Shown: positions 1 through 9,057 of the stretch, in pieces
Layout of the letters: every line of letters begins with the position of its first letter
Position numbering within the stretch: the first letter of the stretch is position 1
Assembly (NCBI RefSeq): GCF_034440735.1
Contig: NZ_CP140098.1
Span: 544,501 to 608,500, forward strand
Direction of reading: 5' to 3'
Source: Deinococcus sp. AB2017081
GTDB taxonomy: Bacteria; Deinococcota; Deinococci; Deinococcales; Deinococcaceae
Length of the DNA: 64,000 nucleotides
Translations under genes and position numbers: made by a program
Notes under the pieces: model-generated
Databases searched by the model: none
What the model was told of the DNA's origin: nothing
Seen by the model: only the letters and a program-made list of their open reading frames with translations

Positions 1-156
1 GCCTTCCAGCGCCTGCACAGCGACCGCGATTTCCAGGGGGTCGGTATGGGTCTGGCGAACGTGAAGCGGATCGTCGAGCGGCACGGCGGACGGGTGTGGG
101 CCACGGGCCATCCCGGCGACGGCGCGACCTTCTACGTGGCCTTCCCGAAACCCTGA
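1..156 (+). CDS. Sensor histidine kinase, C-terminal fragment (runs off the window)
   Basis: Only the last 51 residues are present, open at the left edge. They carry the end of a HATPase_c domain: a G2-box-like GVGMGL followed by the usual helix ([12 protein letters not shown]) and the closing strand GATFYVAFP before the stop. In the family this part binds ATP for autophosphorylation of an upstream histidine. The sensor region and the partner regulator lie outside the window, so the signal cannot be named. Fold assignment is firm; the rest is unknown. Confidence 0.8.
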   Translation, partial: AFQRLHSDRDFQGVGMGLANVKRIVERHGGRVWATGHPGDGATFYVAFPKP

Positions 157-191
157 GCTGAGCCGGCTGCGTGACCGGGCCCTCCGGTAGA

Positions 192-977
192 ATGCGGGGC
201 GTGCCCGCCTTTCCCCTCCTGGCCGTGGATATCGGCAACACCAGCACCGTGCTGGGTCTCGCGGACGAGACACTGAACCTGACCCACACGTGGCGCATCC
301 GCACCAACCGCGACGTGCTGCCGGACGACCTGGCGCTCCAGCTGCACGGTCTGTTCGGGCTGGCCGGAGCGCAGGTGCCCAGGAGCGCGATCCTGAGCAG
401 CGTCGCCCCGCCTGTGGGCGAGAACTACCAGCTGGCGCTGCGGCGGCATTTCATGGTCGAGGCCTTCAGCGTGGCGGCGATCAATCTGCCGGACGTGTCG
501 GTGGAACTCGACCAGCCCGATGCCGTGGGCGCTGACCGGCTGTGCAACCTGTTCGGCGCCGAGAAGTACATGGACGGGCATGACTACGTGGTCGTCGTGG
601 ATTTCGGCACCAGCACGAACTTCGATGTGATCGGCCGCGGCCGGCGCTTCCTGGGCGGTGTGCTCGCCACCGGGGCACAGGTCAGCGCCGACGCGCTGTT
701 CGCCCGCGCCGCGAAACTGCCGCGAATCACGCTGGCCGCGCCGCAGTCCGCCATCGGGAAGAACACCGTGCATGCCCTGCAGTCGGGGCTGGTGTACGGC
801 TACGCCGAGATGGTGGACGGCCTGCTGCGCCGCATCCGCGCCGAGCTGCCCACTCCCGCCGTGGCCGTCGCCACCGGGGGCTTCGCGCGCACCATCGAGG
901 GCATCTGCCGCGAGATCGACCACTACGACGAGACGCTGACCCTGCGCGGCCTCGTGGAACTGTGGGCGAGCCGGTGA
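192..977 (+). CDS. coaX: Type III pantothenate kinase CoaX
   Basis: Catalyses the ATP-dependent phosphorylation of pantothenate, first step of coenzyme A synthesis, in the cytoplasm. The N-terminus has the ASKHA phosphate-binding motif DIGNT, followed by the family's GADR motif in a DAVGADRLCN context and a second phosphate motif DFGTSTNFD near residue 140. About 261 residues is the normal CoaX length. ATG at 192 is chosen because it lies shortly before LAVDIGNT; GTG at 201 is equally possible and an upstream GTG at 171 less likely. The stop overlaps the next gene's start by 16 bases, suggesting coupled translation. Confidence 0.93.
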   Translation: MRGVPAFPLLAVDIGNTSTVLGLADETLNLTHTWRIRTNRDVLPDDLALQLHGLFGLAGAQVPRSAILSSVAPPVGENYQLALRRHFMVEAFSVAAINLPDVSVELDQPDAVGADRLCNLFGAEKYMDGHDYVVVVDFGTSTNFDVIGRGRRFLGGVLATGAQVSADALFARAAKLPRITLAAPQSAIGKNTVHALQSGLVYGYAEMVDGLLRRIRAELPTPAVAVATGGFARTIEGICREIDHYDETLTLRGLVELWASR

Positions 978-1309
978 AATGGTGGACGGAAGACCACCTC
1001 AAGCAACTCGGACAACTTCAGGGCTCTGTACGGGCTGGCACTGCTCGTCCTCCATTCCAGTGTCCAGGTTGCGCTGCCTTCGACGTTCATCTGTATTGGA
1101 ACCTTGACGGTGATGAACGACGCAGGGGTGGAAGCTGGATATGGTGCGGAACCTGCGACAACTACGTGCATGGACGGGGCATCGTCCCGGACTGGTGGCA
1201 AAACGTTCCAAGAATCCGCACCGAACATCTCGGCTCCGTTCCAGCCTCCCTTCTCGGAAAGGCGTCGCTCATCGACGACCATATCCGTGGGTTGATCGGT
1301 GGGGATTGA
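962..1309 (+). CDS. Hypothetical zinc-ribbon protein
   Basis: A 115-residue protein starting at a GTG inside the end of coaX. It contains two cysteine pairs, CPGC near residue 34 and CGTC near residue 62, about 25 residues apart, which is typical of a treble-clef or zinc-ribbon fold. The spacer is rich in Trp, Gly and Arg, and a VPDWW motif follows. Similar small CxxC proteins occur as immunity-like or orphan proteins, but nothing here proves that. Composition is visibly less GC-rich than the neighbours. No function is assigned. Confidence 0.55.
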   Translation: MGEPVKWWTEDHLKQLGQLQGSVRAGTARPPFQCPGCAAFDVHLYWNLDGDERRRGGSWIWCGTCDNYVHGRGIVPDWWQNVPRIRTEHLGSVPASLLGKASLIDDHIRGLIGGD

Positions 1310-1347
1310 CCAGAAGGTTCTCTGTCGTGCTGTTCTACTGTGACCGG

Positions 1348-2250
1348 ATGAGTCTGTACACGTCTCCAGCCCGCATCGTGAGCCTGCTCCCCAGCGCCAC
1401 CGACCTGCTGTTCGACCTGGGGCTGGGCGACCGTGTGGTGGGGATCAGCCACTCCTGCGACCATCCGGGGGTGGCGGGGCGGAGCGTGCTCACGCGCTCG
1501 ATCGTCGACAGCCGCGCCCCCCAGGCCGAGATCGACCGCGCCGTGAGCGAGGCCATGCGCTCGGGCCTCGCGCTGTACACCGTCGACGGCCCGCTGCTCG
1601 ACGCCCTGAACCCCGATCTGGTCGTCACGCAGGGCGTGTGCGAGGTCTGCGCGGTCACGCCGGGCACCATCGAACAGGCCGTGCGGTATCTGCCCGGCTG
1701 CCTGCCCGCGGACTCCGTGCTGAGCCTGGAGGGGACATCCGTGGCGGGCATCCTGGCCGACCTGCGCGCCCTGGCGACGGCCGCTGGCGTCCCGGACAGG
1801 GGAGAGGCCCTGGCGGCACGTGCCCAGGCCGAGTGGGACGCCGTGCAGCCCGTGACCCACGCGCCGCGCGTGCTGACCCTGGAGTGGGCCGATCCGCCGT
1901 TCACCGGCGGTCACTGGGTGCCCGAGCAGGTCGAGCGGGCCGGCGGCGTGAACGTCCTGGGCGCCCCCGGCGTGGACAGCGCCCGGACGACGTGGGAGGC
2001 GGTCGCCGCGGCCGACCCGGACGTGGTCGTGGTCATGTGCTGCGGGTACGGGCTGGACGACAACGTGGCCTTCGCCCGCGACGTGCTGGAGCGCCGCGAC
2101 CTGCGCGCCGTCCGGGATCGTGAGGTCTGGGCCGTGGATGCGAACGCCCTGTTCAGCCGCCCCGCGCTGGGCGTGATCCGGGGCGCGGCGGTGCTGGCCG
2201 CCCTGCTGCGCGGCGAGCCGACCGCTGGCCAGAGCGTGCGCCTCCAATAG
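1348..2250 (+). CDS. Cobalamin-binding protein, BtuF/periplasmic-binding fold
   Basis: A 300-residue protein of the iron-siderophore/B12 periplasmic-binding fold. The opening RIVSLLPSATDLLFDLGLGD is the family signature, followed by VVGISHSCDHP, VCEVCAVTP and the central WADPPFTGGHWVPEQVERAGG segment seen in cobalamin-binding relatives. No signal peptide is visible at the ATG at 1348, so it may act in the cytoplasm or be misassigned as a transport component; no permease or ATPase is adjacent. The GC-rich run of the frame upstream of 1348 overlaps the preceding gene and is not included. Confidence 0.8.
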   Translation: MSLYTSPARIVSLLPSATDLLFDLGLGDRVVGISHSCDHPGVAGRSVLTRSIVDSRAPQAEIDRAVSEAMRSGLALYTVDGPLLDALNPDLVVTQGVCEVCAVTPGTIEQAVRYLPGCLPADSVLSLEGTSVAGILADLRALATAAGVPDRGEALAARAQAEWDAVQPVTHAPRVLTLEWADPPFTGGHWVPEQVERAGGVNVLGAPGVDSARTTWEAVAAADPDVVVVMCCGYGLDDNVAFARDVLERRDLRAVRDREVWAVDANALFSRPALGVIRGAAVLAALLRGEPTAGQSVRLQ

Positions 2251-2253
2251 AGC

Positions 2254-2285
2254 AGGCGGGGCGAGTCCGCCGACCCACCCCGCCT
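2254..2285. terminator. Hairpin between convergent genes
   Basis: An 8-bp perfect stem AGGCGGGG/CCCCGCCT encloses a 16-base loop between the cobalamin-binding gene and the convergent phosphate transporter. There is no clear T-run, so it may be a weak bidirectional terminator. Confidence 0.45.
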
Positions 2286-2303
2286 CAGAGCCCAGAGCCC
2301 CGT

Positions 2304-3302
2304 CTACCCCACCAGCAGAATCAACTTGTGGAACACCCACCCCAGCGCGATGCACACGGGAATGGTGAACACCCACGCCTGCACGATGCGCCCCGCCACC
2401 TGCCACTTGACCTTGCGGAAGCCCTTGGTGGTGCCCACGCCCATGATGGCGCTGGAGATGGTGTGGGTCGTGCTCACGGGAATCCCCAGGTGGGTGGCCA
2501 CCGTGATCACGCCGGCGGCGCTCGCCTCGGCCACGAAGCCGTCCACGGGTTTGAGATCCACGACCTTGAAGCCCATGGTCTTGATGATGCGCCACCCGCC
2601 CACGGCGGTGCCCAGGCCCATGGCGGTGGCCGCAGAGAGGATGATCCACAGCGGCACCTCGGCGACCTGCGTGCCCAGGTACGCGCTCAGGGCGAAGGTC
2701 ATGATCCCCATGGCCTTCTGGGCGTCGTTGCCGCCGTGGCTGAAGGCCATGAACGCCGCCGAGGCGATCTGCAGCCAGCGGAAGCTGCGCGTGACGGTGC
2801 GCGGCCGCAGGAAGCGCAGCACCAGCCACGTCAGCAGCGTCATGAACACGATGGGCACGATGAAGCCCAGCGCCGGGCTGGTGACCAGGCCGGTCAGGGT
2901 CTTGCGCACGCCCTTGGGCACGATGATCCCCCAGCCGCCGACCGCGACACCGGCCCCCACCAGGCTGAAGATCAGCGCGTGGCTGGAGGAACTGGGCAGC
3001 CCCCTCCACCACGTGAAGAGGTTCCACGCGATGGCCGACAGCAGCGCCGCGCCGGTCAATTCCAGGGTGGCGTAGTCCTGCGGCACGATGTCGGTGGCGA
3101 TGGTCTTGGCGACCGCCGTGCCCGCCAGCGCTCCGACCACGTTCAGGACGGCGGCCATGGCGATGGCCTGCGCCGGCGTCAGCACCCGCGTGGCGACCGA
3201 GGTGGCGATGGCGTTGGCCGTGTCGTGGAAGCCGTTGATGAAGTCGAAGGCCAGGGCCAGGAACACGATCAGCACGAAGCCGAGAAGGATGGGTTCCACC
3301 AC
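2304..3302 (-). CDS. pit: PiT-family inorganic phosphate transporter
   Basis: A low-affinity phosphate/cation symporter of the inner membrane, 332 residues. Both PiT signatures are present: FDFINGFHDTANAIATSVAT near the N-terminus and FSHGGNDAQKAMG in the second half, each within strongly hydrophobic helices. I start at GTG 3302 (next GTG at 3299), because the reading frame further upstream is charged and lies inside the previous gene. It follows the DUF47 gene by 5 bases, the usual pit accessory arrangement. The length matches bacterial PiT proteins of about 330 residues. Confidence 0.9.
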   Translation of the reverse strand: MVEPILLGFVLIVFLALAFDFINGFHDTANAIATSVATRVLTPAQAIAMAAVLNVVGALAGTAVAKTIATDIVPQDYATLELTGAALLSAIAWNLFTWWRGLPSSSSHALIFSLVGAGVAVGGWGIIVPKGVRKTLTGLVTSPALGFIVPIVFMTLLTWLVLRFLRPRTVTRSFRWLQIASAAFMAFSHGGNDAQKAMGIMTFALSAYLGTQVAEVPLWIILSAATAMGLGTAVGGWRIIKTMGFKVVDLKPVDGFVAEASAAGVITVATHLGIPVSTTHTISSAIMGVGTTKGFRKVKWQVAGRIVQAWVFTIPVCIALGWVFHKLILLVG

Positions 3303-3307
3303 AGGCC

Positions 3308-3946
<639 letters not shown>

Positions 3947-4009
3947 GACATTCCTCCCCGTGTTCCGCCCGGCGGTCATGGGCAGGTCATGATGTCCGGG
4001 CAGAACAGT

Positions 4010-4036
4010 GCGGGAGGCCCTGAATGAACCTCCCGC
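4010..4036 (-). terminator. Hairpin downstream of the amylase gene
   Basis: An 8-bp perfect stem (GCGGGAGG/CCTCCCGC) with an 11-base loop sits 30 bases past the amylase stop on its strand and upstream of the DUF47 gene. A T-poor tail follows, so the call is moderate. Confidence 0.5.
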
Positions 4037-4065
4037 GTCTGGAAACCAGTGTACCTGCTGCCGGG

Positions 4066-7000
4066 TTACTTCACGTTCAGCGGCGCGGTGAACGTCGCGC
4101 GGCAGGAGGTGTAGCAGTCCGTGATGGTGTTCGCGCCGGCCGGGGTGCTGCCCGCGTCCGGGACGATGTCGCCCGCGCCGTAGCCGTCCCCGCCGAAGAT
4201 GCCGCCCACGAGGTTCACGCCGTTCGCCGGTGCGCTGCTCAGGCCCAGCGCCGTCCAGGCAATCGCCATCTCGACGGTCTGCGCGGGCAGCGTGCCGGTG
4301 CCCACGGCGGTGTATGCGCTGCCGCTCACGACCGATGTGGCGGTCGCGCTGCCGACCAGCCGCACTTCCGGGTTCTGGTTCTCGTAGCGCGCGATGAACG
4401 CGTCCACGCCGCCCATCCCGCCGCTGAAGGTCGCGGCCCGTCTCCAGGCATCGAAGGAGTCGGCCTGCGCCGCCCCGCCGGGCTGCGTGTCCAGATACAC
4501 GATGGCCGAGTTGCCCGAGACGCGGTACGTGTACGCGAGGTAAAGGTACGTGGCGTCGCTGTCGGCCTGCAGGGTCAGCCAGTTGTTGTCCGCGCCGAAG
4601 GTGCCCTCGGCGGGGCTCTGCACGCTGACCTTCGGGGCCGTCCAGTCGCCGAGCTTCCCGTCGATGCGGTACTTGCCGACCACGGTGCCGGTCTGGGCGC
4701 TCAGGTCGACGTCTGCGCCACTCTGCGGCGAGGTCGCGGTGCGCGTGGCGGCGTCGAAGCCGTCCGCGCTGGCCCGAAGCGTCTGCGCACCTGCCGGGGC
4801 GAACAGGGTGTAGGTGCCGTCGCCGAAGGTCAGGGCGTAGTTCTTCTTCGGGTCGGCGGTCGTCGCCTCGACGAGCGCGCCGGTCAGCGGGCTGCCACTT
4901 CCCCGCACGGTGCCCTCGATGACCGTGGTCGGGGCGGGCACGTCGATGAAGTCGTAGGTGCCGCTGTACGCATTCCCGCCGGTGCCCACCACGTACGCGC
5001 GGTCACCCTGGCCGTCGCCCTCGTAGCCGCTGTTGCGCGCGCCGGGGCCGGTGTTGCCGAACTTGAACTTGACCTCGCGGTAGAGCGGCAGGTCGATGCT
5101 GGTCTTCCAGATGCCGCGCGTGGCCGAGGTCATGGGATACACGACCTGAGCGCCGGTGTCGAAGCGCCGCAGCTCGATGGGCCCGTTGCCCTGGCTGCGC
5201 GCGTCCACCGTGAACGTGACCTTCGCGGTGATGGTGGCGCTGGGTGTGGCCGTCACTGACGCGCCCCTGCTCTCGGCCCCGCCGGCATCGACGGTGACCA
5301 CCCGGAACGTCGTGGCGACGTCGTTCGTCACGCCGCGCGCGAGGTAGGAGCCCTGCGACGCGGGCAGCGGCGCGAAGTTCAGCAGCCGCTCGGCCCCCGT
5401 TCCGGTCTTGGCATAGATGCGGGAGCCGCTCACGGCCGGATCCGTGCTCGGCGTCCACGTGAGGTTCACGGCGCTGTCGCCGGGCGCCGCGCTCAGGGCG
5501 GTGACCTCGGGGAGCGCGGGGTTCACGGTGCCGGACGCGCCGCTGCCCGCCGGGGCGGTCACGGCCAGCGCGGTGCGGGCGGGGAGGTTGCCCACCAGCT
5601 TCCCGCCGCTGATGGCCAGGGTGCTGGCGCGGCCCGTGATCTCGGTCAGGGCGCCGCCGCCGAAGGTGCCCAGCAGCGGAATCCCGCCGCCGCTCAGGGT
5701 CGAGAGGTTCACGGGCGCGTCGCCGTTGTTCACCACGAACACCACGGGCTGCCCGGCCGTGCCCCGCACGCCGCTCACCACCCGGCGGTACGCCAGGACG
5801 GGCGCGCCGCCGTTCGGCCGCCACAGCTCCTGCTGCGCGCCGCGCGTGAGGGCCGTGTACGTGCGCCGGGCCTGCGCAAGGGCGCCGAGCCGCTCGTCCA
5901 GTGTGGACGACGCGAGTCTCGAGAAGTCCATGTCCTCACGGTTGCCCTGGCCGGTGGGGTAGTTGTAGGGGTCGCCCTCGCCCACCTGGGCGTACTCGGT
6001 GCCCTGCCACACGCTGGGCGTGCCGCGCGAGAAGTACATGGTCGACAGCGCCAGGTCGAGCCGCTCGGCCGCCTGTGCGGCGGTGCCGCCCCGGGACGTC
6101 ACCTCGTTCACGAAGCGGCGCACGTCGTGGTTGTCCACGAAGGTCGTGAGTCTCGTGGCGTCCCGGTATACCCCGTCCTGCGCGAACACGTCCGCCATGC
6201 GGTCGAGGTTCCCGCCCGAGCTGCTCATCTGATCCTTGAAGGCGTAGTACAGCGCGAAGTCGAACACGCTGGGCGCGCCCAGGTCGTTCATGAAGCGCGC
6301 AAGGTACGCGGGGTTCCCATCGAACACCTCGCCGACCGACCAGAGCTTGCTGGGATCACCCGCGCCGCCCTTGGCGAAGAATTGCCGCCAGTACGCATCC
6401 GGCACGTGCTTCATGGTGTCGATCCGCAGGCCGTCGATGCCCGTTTCCTTGCGCCAGGACTCAATGAACGAATTCAGGTAGCTCGTGACCGCCGGGATGT
6501 CCTGCTTGAAGTCCGGCAGGCCCGCCAGCGGGCAGTCCGTCGTCTGGTTCGTGCTCGCGGCGCACTCGGTGTCCGTGTGGAACCACTCCGGATTCGTCTT
6601 CGTCAGGGTCGCGCCGTATCCGGCGTGGTTCACGACGACGTCCTGGATGATCCGGATGTCGTTCCGGTGTGCCGTCTTGATCAGCTCGCGGTATTCCGCC
6701 AGCGTGCCCAGGTGCGGATCGACCTTGAAGAAGTCCTCGGCCCAGTAGCCGTGGTAGCCGGCGAACAGCTTGCCGGTGTTGGGCCCGCTCGTCGGCCCGG
6801 GAATGGCCGGCACCTGCAGCACCACCGGCGTGATCCACAGCGCCGTGAACCCCATCCGTCTGAAGTAGCCCTCGTCGATTTTGGCTTTCAGGCCGGCAAA
6901 ATCGCCGCCGTGCCAGCCGAGCGGATTGGCCCTGTCGGCCACGTCGCCCGCCCCCCGGTTCAGGCCGTTGTCGTTCGCTGGGTTCCCGTTGGCAAAGCGG

Positions 7001-7170
7001 TCGGTCATGGCGAAATAGATGGTGTCGTCCCGCCAGTCGCGGCGGTTCTCGTTGGTGGCCGCCTGGGCAGTCATGGTGCCCACCGGTGCCGGGGACTGGC
7101 TGCACGCGGCCAGAGAGACGGTGAGGAGGCCCGCGACGGGCAGACGGCAGACAGGATGGAAGCGCTTCAT
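4066..7170 (-). CDS. Secreted GH13 alpha-amylase-type lipoprotein with C-terminal beta domains
   Basis: A 1034-residue enzyme predicted to cleave alpha-glucans outside the cell. The start at 7170 has an AAGGAG site and a lipoprotein signal ending LAAC (lipobox). The GH13 regions are visible: DRFANGNPANDNG, DVVVNHAGYG, GLRIDTMKH with nucleophile near D251, VGEVFDGNP with acid/base near E281, and FVDNHD with D346. Behind the barrel come an FnIII-like domain (about 590-690), a beta domain, a carboxypeptidase-regulatory-like module (IEGTVRGSGSPLTGALVE) and a C-terminal glucodextranase/CBM9-like domain (DGKLGDWTAPK onward). Exact substrate (starch, pullulan, cyclodextrin) cannot be read. Confidence 0.88.
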   Translation of the reverse strand: MKRFHPVCRLPVAGLLTVSLAACSQSPAPVGTMTAQAATNENRRDWRDDTIYFAMTDRFANGNPANDNGLNRGAGDVADRANPLGWHGGDFAGLKAKIDEGYFRRMGFTALWITPVVLQVPAIPGPTSGPNTGKLFAGYHGYWAEDFFKVDPHLGTLAEYRELIKTAHRNDIRIIQDVVVNHAGYGATLTKTNPEWFHTDTECAASTNQTTDCPLAGLPDFKQDIPAVTSYLNSFIESWRKETGIDGLRIDTMKHVPDAYWRQFFAKGGAGDPSKLWSVGEVFDGNPAYLARFMNDLGAPSVFDFALYYAFKDQMSSSGGNLDRMADVFAQDGVYRDATRLTTFVDNHDVRRFVNEVTSRGGTAAQAAERLDLALSTMYFSRGTPSVWQGTEYAQVGEGDPYNYPTGQGNREDMDFSRLASSTLDERLGALAQARRTYTALTRGAQQELWRPNGGAPVLAYRRVVSGVRGTAGQPVVFVVNNGDAPVNLSTLSGGGIPLLGTFGGGALTEITGRASTLAISGGKLVGNLPARTALAVTAPAGSGASGTVNPALPEVTALSAAPGDSAVNLTWTPSTDPAVSGSRIYAKTGTGAERLLNFAPLPASQGSYLARGVTNDVATTFRVVTVDAGGAESRGASVTATPSATITAKVTFTVDARSQGNGPIELRRFDTGAQVVYPMTSATRGIWKTSIDLPLYREVKFKFGNTGPGARNSGYEGDGQGDRAYVVGTGGNAYSGTYDFIDVPAPTTVIEGTVRGSGSPLTGALVEATTADPKKNYALTFGDGTYTLFAPAGAQTLRASADGFDAATRTATSPQSGADVDLSAQTGTVVGKYRIDGKLGDWTAPKVSVQSPAEGTFGADNNWLTLQADSDATYLYLAYTYRVSGNSAIVYLDTQPGGAAQADSFDAWRRAATFSGGMGGVDAFIARYENQNPEVRLVGSATATSVVSGSAYTAVGTGTLPAQTVEMAIAWTALGLSSAPANGVNLVGGIFGGDGYGAGDIVPDAGSTPAGANTITDCYTSCRATFTAPLNVK

Positions 7171-7368
7171 TTGTGGGCAACACTCCTTGGGCAGACGGAT
7201 CTGTGGCGCAGGCGAATTGTCAGGCAACCACCAGTATGCCGCGTCCACCCCGGCGTGATCCATCCATGAGGACAGGCTGTCGGTTGCGTGAAGGTTGGAG
7301 CGCATGGCAGGGCGCACACTGCGCGTCCGCTGACGGTCTGGAGCCGTGCCAGCGGCCTAGCCTGCAGT

Positions 7369-7653
7369 ATGAAAGCCACCTGGAACGGCAAGGTCATCGC
7401 CCAGTCCGACGACACCGTGGTCGTCGAGGGCAACCACTACTTCCCCGAGGGCAGCGTGGATCCCGCGTACCTGATCCCCAGCAGCACGCACACCACCTGC
7501 CCGTGGAAGGGCGAGGCCAGCTACCACACCCTGACCGTCGACGGCCAGGAGAATCGCGACGCCGCGTGGTACTACCCGCAGCCCAAGGACGCCGCGAAAC
7601 AGATCGCCGGCCGGATCGCGTTCTGGAAGGGCGTGCAGGTCACGCCGGACTGA
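7369..7653 (+). CDS. DUF427 domain protein
   Basis: A 94-residue protein with DUF427 hallmarks: MKATWNGKVIAQSDDTVVVE opening, an NHYFP segment, TTCPWKGEASYH and a final AWYYPQPKDAA motif. Family function is not established. It stands alone, divergent from the amylase gene, and is followed by a strong hairpin, so it is probably monocistronic. Confidence 0.85.
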   Translation: MKATWNGKVIAQSDDTVVVEGNHYFPEGSVDPAYLIPSSTHTTCPWKGEASYHTLTVDGQENRDAAWYYPQPKDAAKQIAGRIAFWKGVQVTPD

Positions 7654-7665
7654 CTCACAGCAGAG

Positions 7666-7702
7666 TTCAGAGGCAGTGAGGGCACCCCTCACTGCCTCTG
7701 AA
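7666..7702. terminator. Perfect 17-bp stem terminator-like hairpin
   Basis: Positions 7666-7682 pair exactly with 7686-7702 around a CAC loop, 12 bases after the DUF427 stop. There is no T-tract, but it lies between convergent genes and could stop transcription from both sides. Confidence 0.65.
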
Positions 7703-7790
7703 CCGAGCGAAGCGAGTCCCTGACATGACAGCGGCCTCCGTGGAGCCCTGGGTCATCTCTTCAGCCCCTGGAGGGAACTGCACGCCGCTG

Positions 7791-8954
7791 TCAGAGGACG
7801 TCGGCAGGGGTGTCGGTCGGCCCGGCCGGGCGATGGCTGGCCAGTTTCGCCCGGTTGCCACCGCCGGCGCGCAGGTCATCCAGCGCATCCTGTGCGCCGG
7901 CCAGCAGCGCCAGTCCGTCGTGTTCGCCGCCGTATACCGCCACCCCGACACTGACCGACACGTTCACGCCGTCGAGCGGCCGGGACGCCACCCGCAGACG
8001 CAGGCGTTCACACGCCGCCCGCGCCGCCCGCTCGTCGGGCACCCGCACCAGCGCTGCGAATTCCGACGGCCCCAGACGGGCCAGGGCGTCGCCGTCCCGC
8101 AGGGCACCCTCCAGCACGCGGGCCACGTGCGCCATGACACACCCGGCGAAGGCCTCGCCGCGGGTGGCTTCCAGCTGCCGGTGCTGATCGACCTCGATCA
8201 CGGCCACGGCCAGCCCCTCCAGCTGTCGGGCGGAGGCCTGCCGCAGCCAGCGCCGGGTGGCCCGGCCGTCGAGCAGACCCGTCAGGCTGTCGCCCAGGCC
8301 GGTCAGATCCGTGCCCAGGCGCTGCACGCGCAACTCGCGCCTCAGGCGCGCCACCCCGGACCGCTGACCGGCGAGGGCCGCCAGCGATGCCAGCAGGATC
8401 TGCACGAGCAGATTCCCGTGGCCGGAGGTCGCCAGACCGGGATCGAGCAGGCCAGCGGTCAGCAGGAGCAGCACGAACGCTCCCAGCGCGGCCTGACTCG
8501 CCAGCCGGCCCGCGTCGCGGCCGAGCATCCACAGGTGGCCGCTCAGCAGCACCGGCACCCACGGGCCACACGCGGCGAGCGCCCCCGTCGATGCCGGGTG
8601 GGGATCGAAGAGGATGAATCCCACCCGGCCCAGAACCCACAGCCACAGGCCGCCCAGCAGCACCCACAACAGCCGTTCCAGCGGCCAGCGCCCCAGCAGC
8701 AGCGCCACGAACACGCCGGCCATCAGGGCCCACACGGCGGGAATCGCCGCACGCTCGAAGACGTCGAGCTGCCCGTCGAGCCACGTCGGTACCAGTGCCA
8801 GTGCCCCCAGGGGCAGGCCGAGCAGATAGAGCTCCCGGCGGGTCATGACGCCGGCCAGCATCGGCCAGCCCGCAGTGCGGGGCCGATCCGGCAGGATCGG
8901 GGGCGTCAGGGTGACACGGTCACGCATCTCAGCTGGCAGTGGATCACGGGACAT
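7791..8954 (-). CDS. Membrane GGDEF-domain protein with degenerate active-site motif
   Basis: A 387-residue protein: about six hydrophobic helices (residues 40-200) followed by a GGDEF fold. The domain has the expected IEVD start strand, but the signature reads RLGPSEF instead of RLGGDEF, losing the glycine and metal-binding aspartate needed for c-di-GMP synthesis. It probably senses or binds nucleotide, or is decaying. The ATG at 8954 is followed by a hydrophilic cytoplasmic leader. It is divergent from the nitrilase-like gene. Confidence 0.8.
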   Translation of the reverse strand: MSRDPLPAEMRDRVTLTPPILPDRPRTAGWPMLAGVMTRRELYLLGLPLGALALVPTWLDGQLDVFERAAIPAVWALMAGVFVALLLGRWPLERLLWVLLGGLWLWVLGRVGFILFDPHPASTGALAACGPWVPVLLSGHLWMLGRDAGRLASQAALGAFVLLLLTAGLLDPGLATSGHGNLLVQILLASLAALAGQRSGVARLRRELRVQRLGTDLTGLGDSLTGLLDGRATRRWLRQASARQLEGLAVAVIEVDQHRQLEATRGEAFAGCVMAHVARVLEGALRDGDALARLGPSEFAALVRVPDERAARAACERLRLRVASRPLDGVNVSVSVGVAVYGGEHDGLALLAGAQDALDDLRAGGGNRAKLASHRPAGPTDTPADVL

Positions 8955-9057
8955 ATCACATTCCTCATACAGGCGGGCCGGCCCGGATCCGCTCAACGTG
9001 CCTCCAGCAGCGCATCCTTCCCTCCACGGCCAGGGCGACCCCGCTACTCTGGGGATC

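Noticed and set aside
1162..3027. 621-residue minus-strand open frame
   Set aside because: It is antisense to the cobalamin-binding gene and out of frame with the phosphate transporter; composition is Gln/His/Arg-rich shadow sequence.
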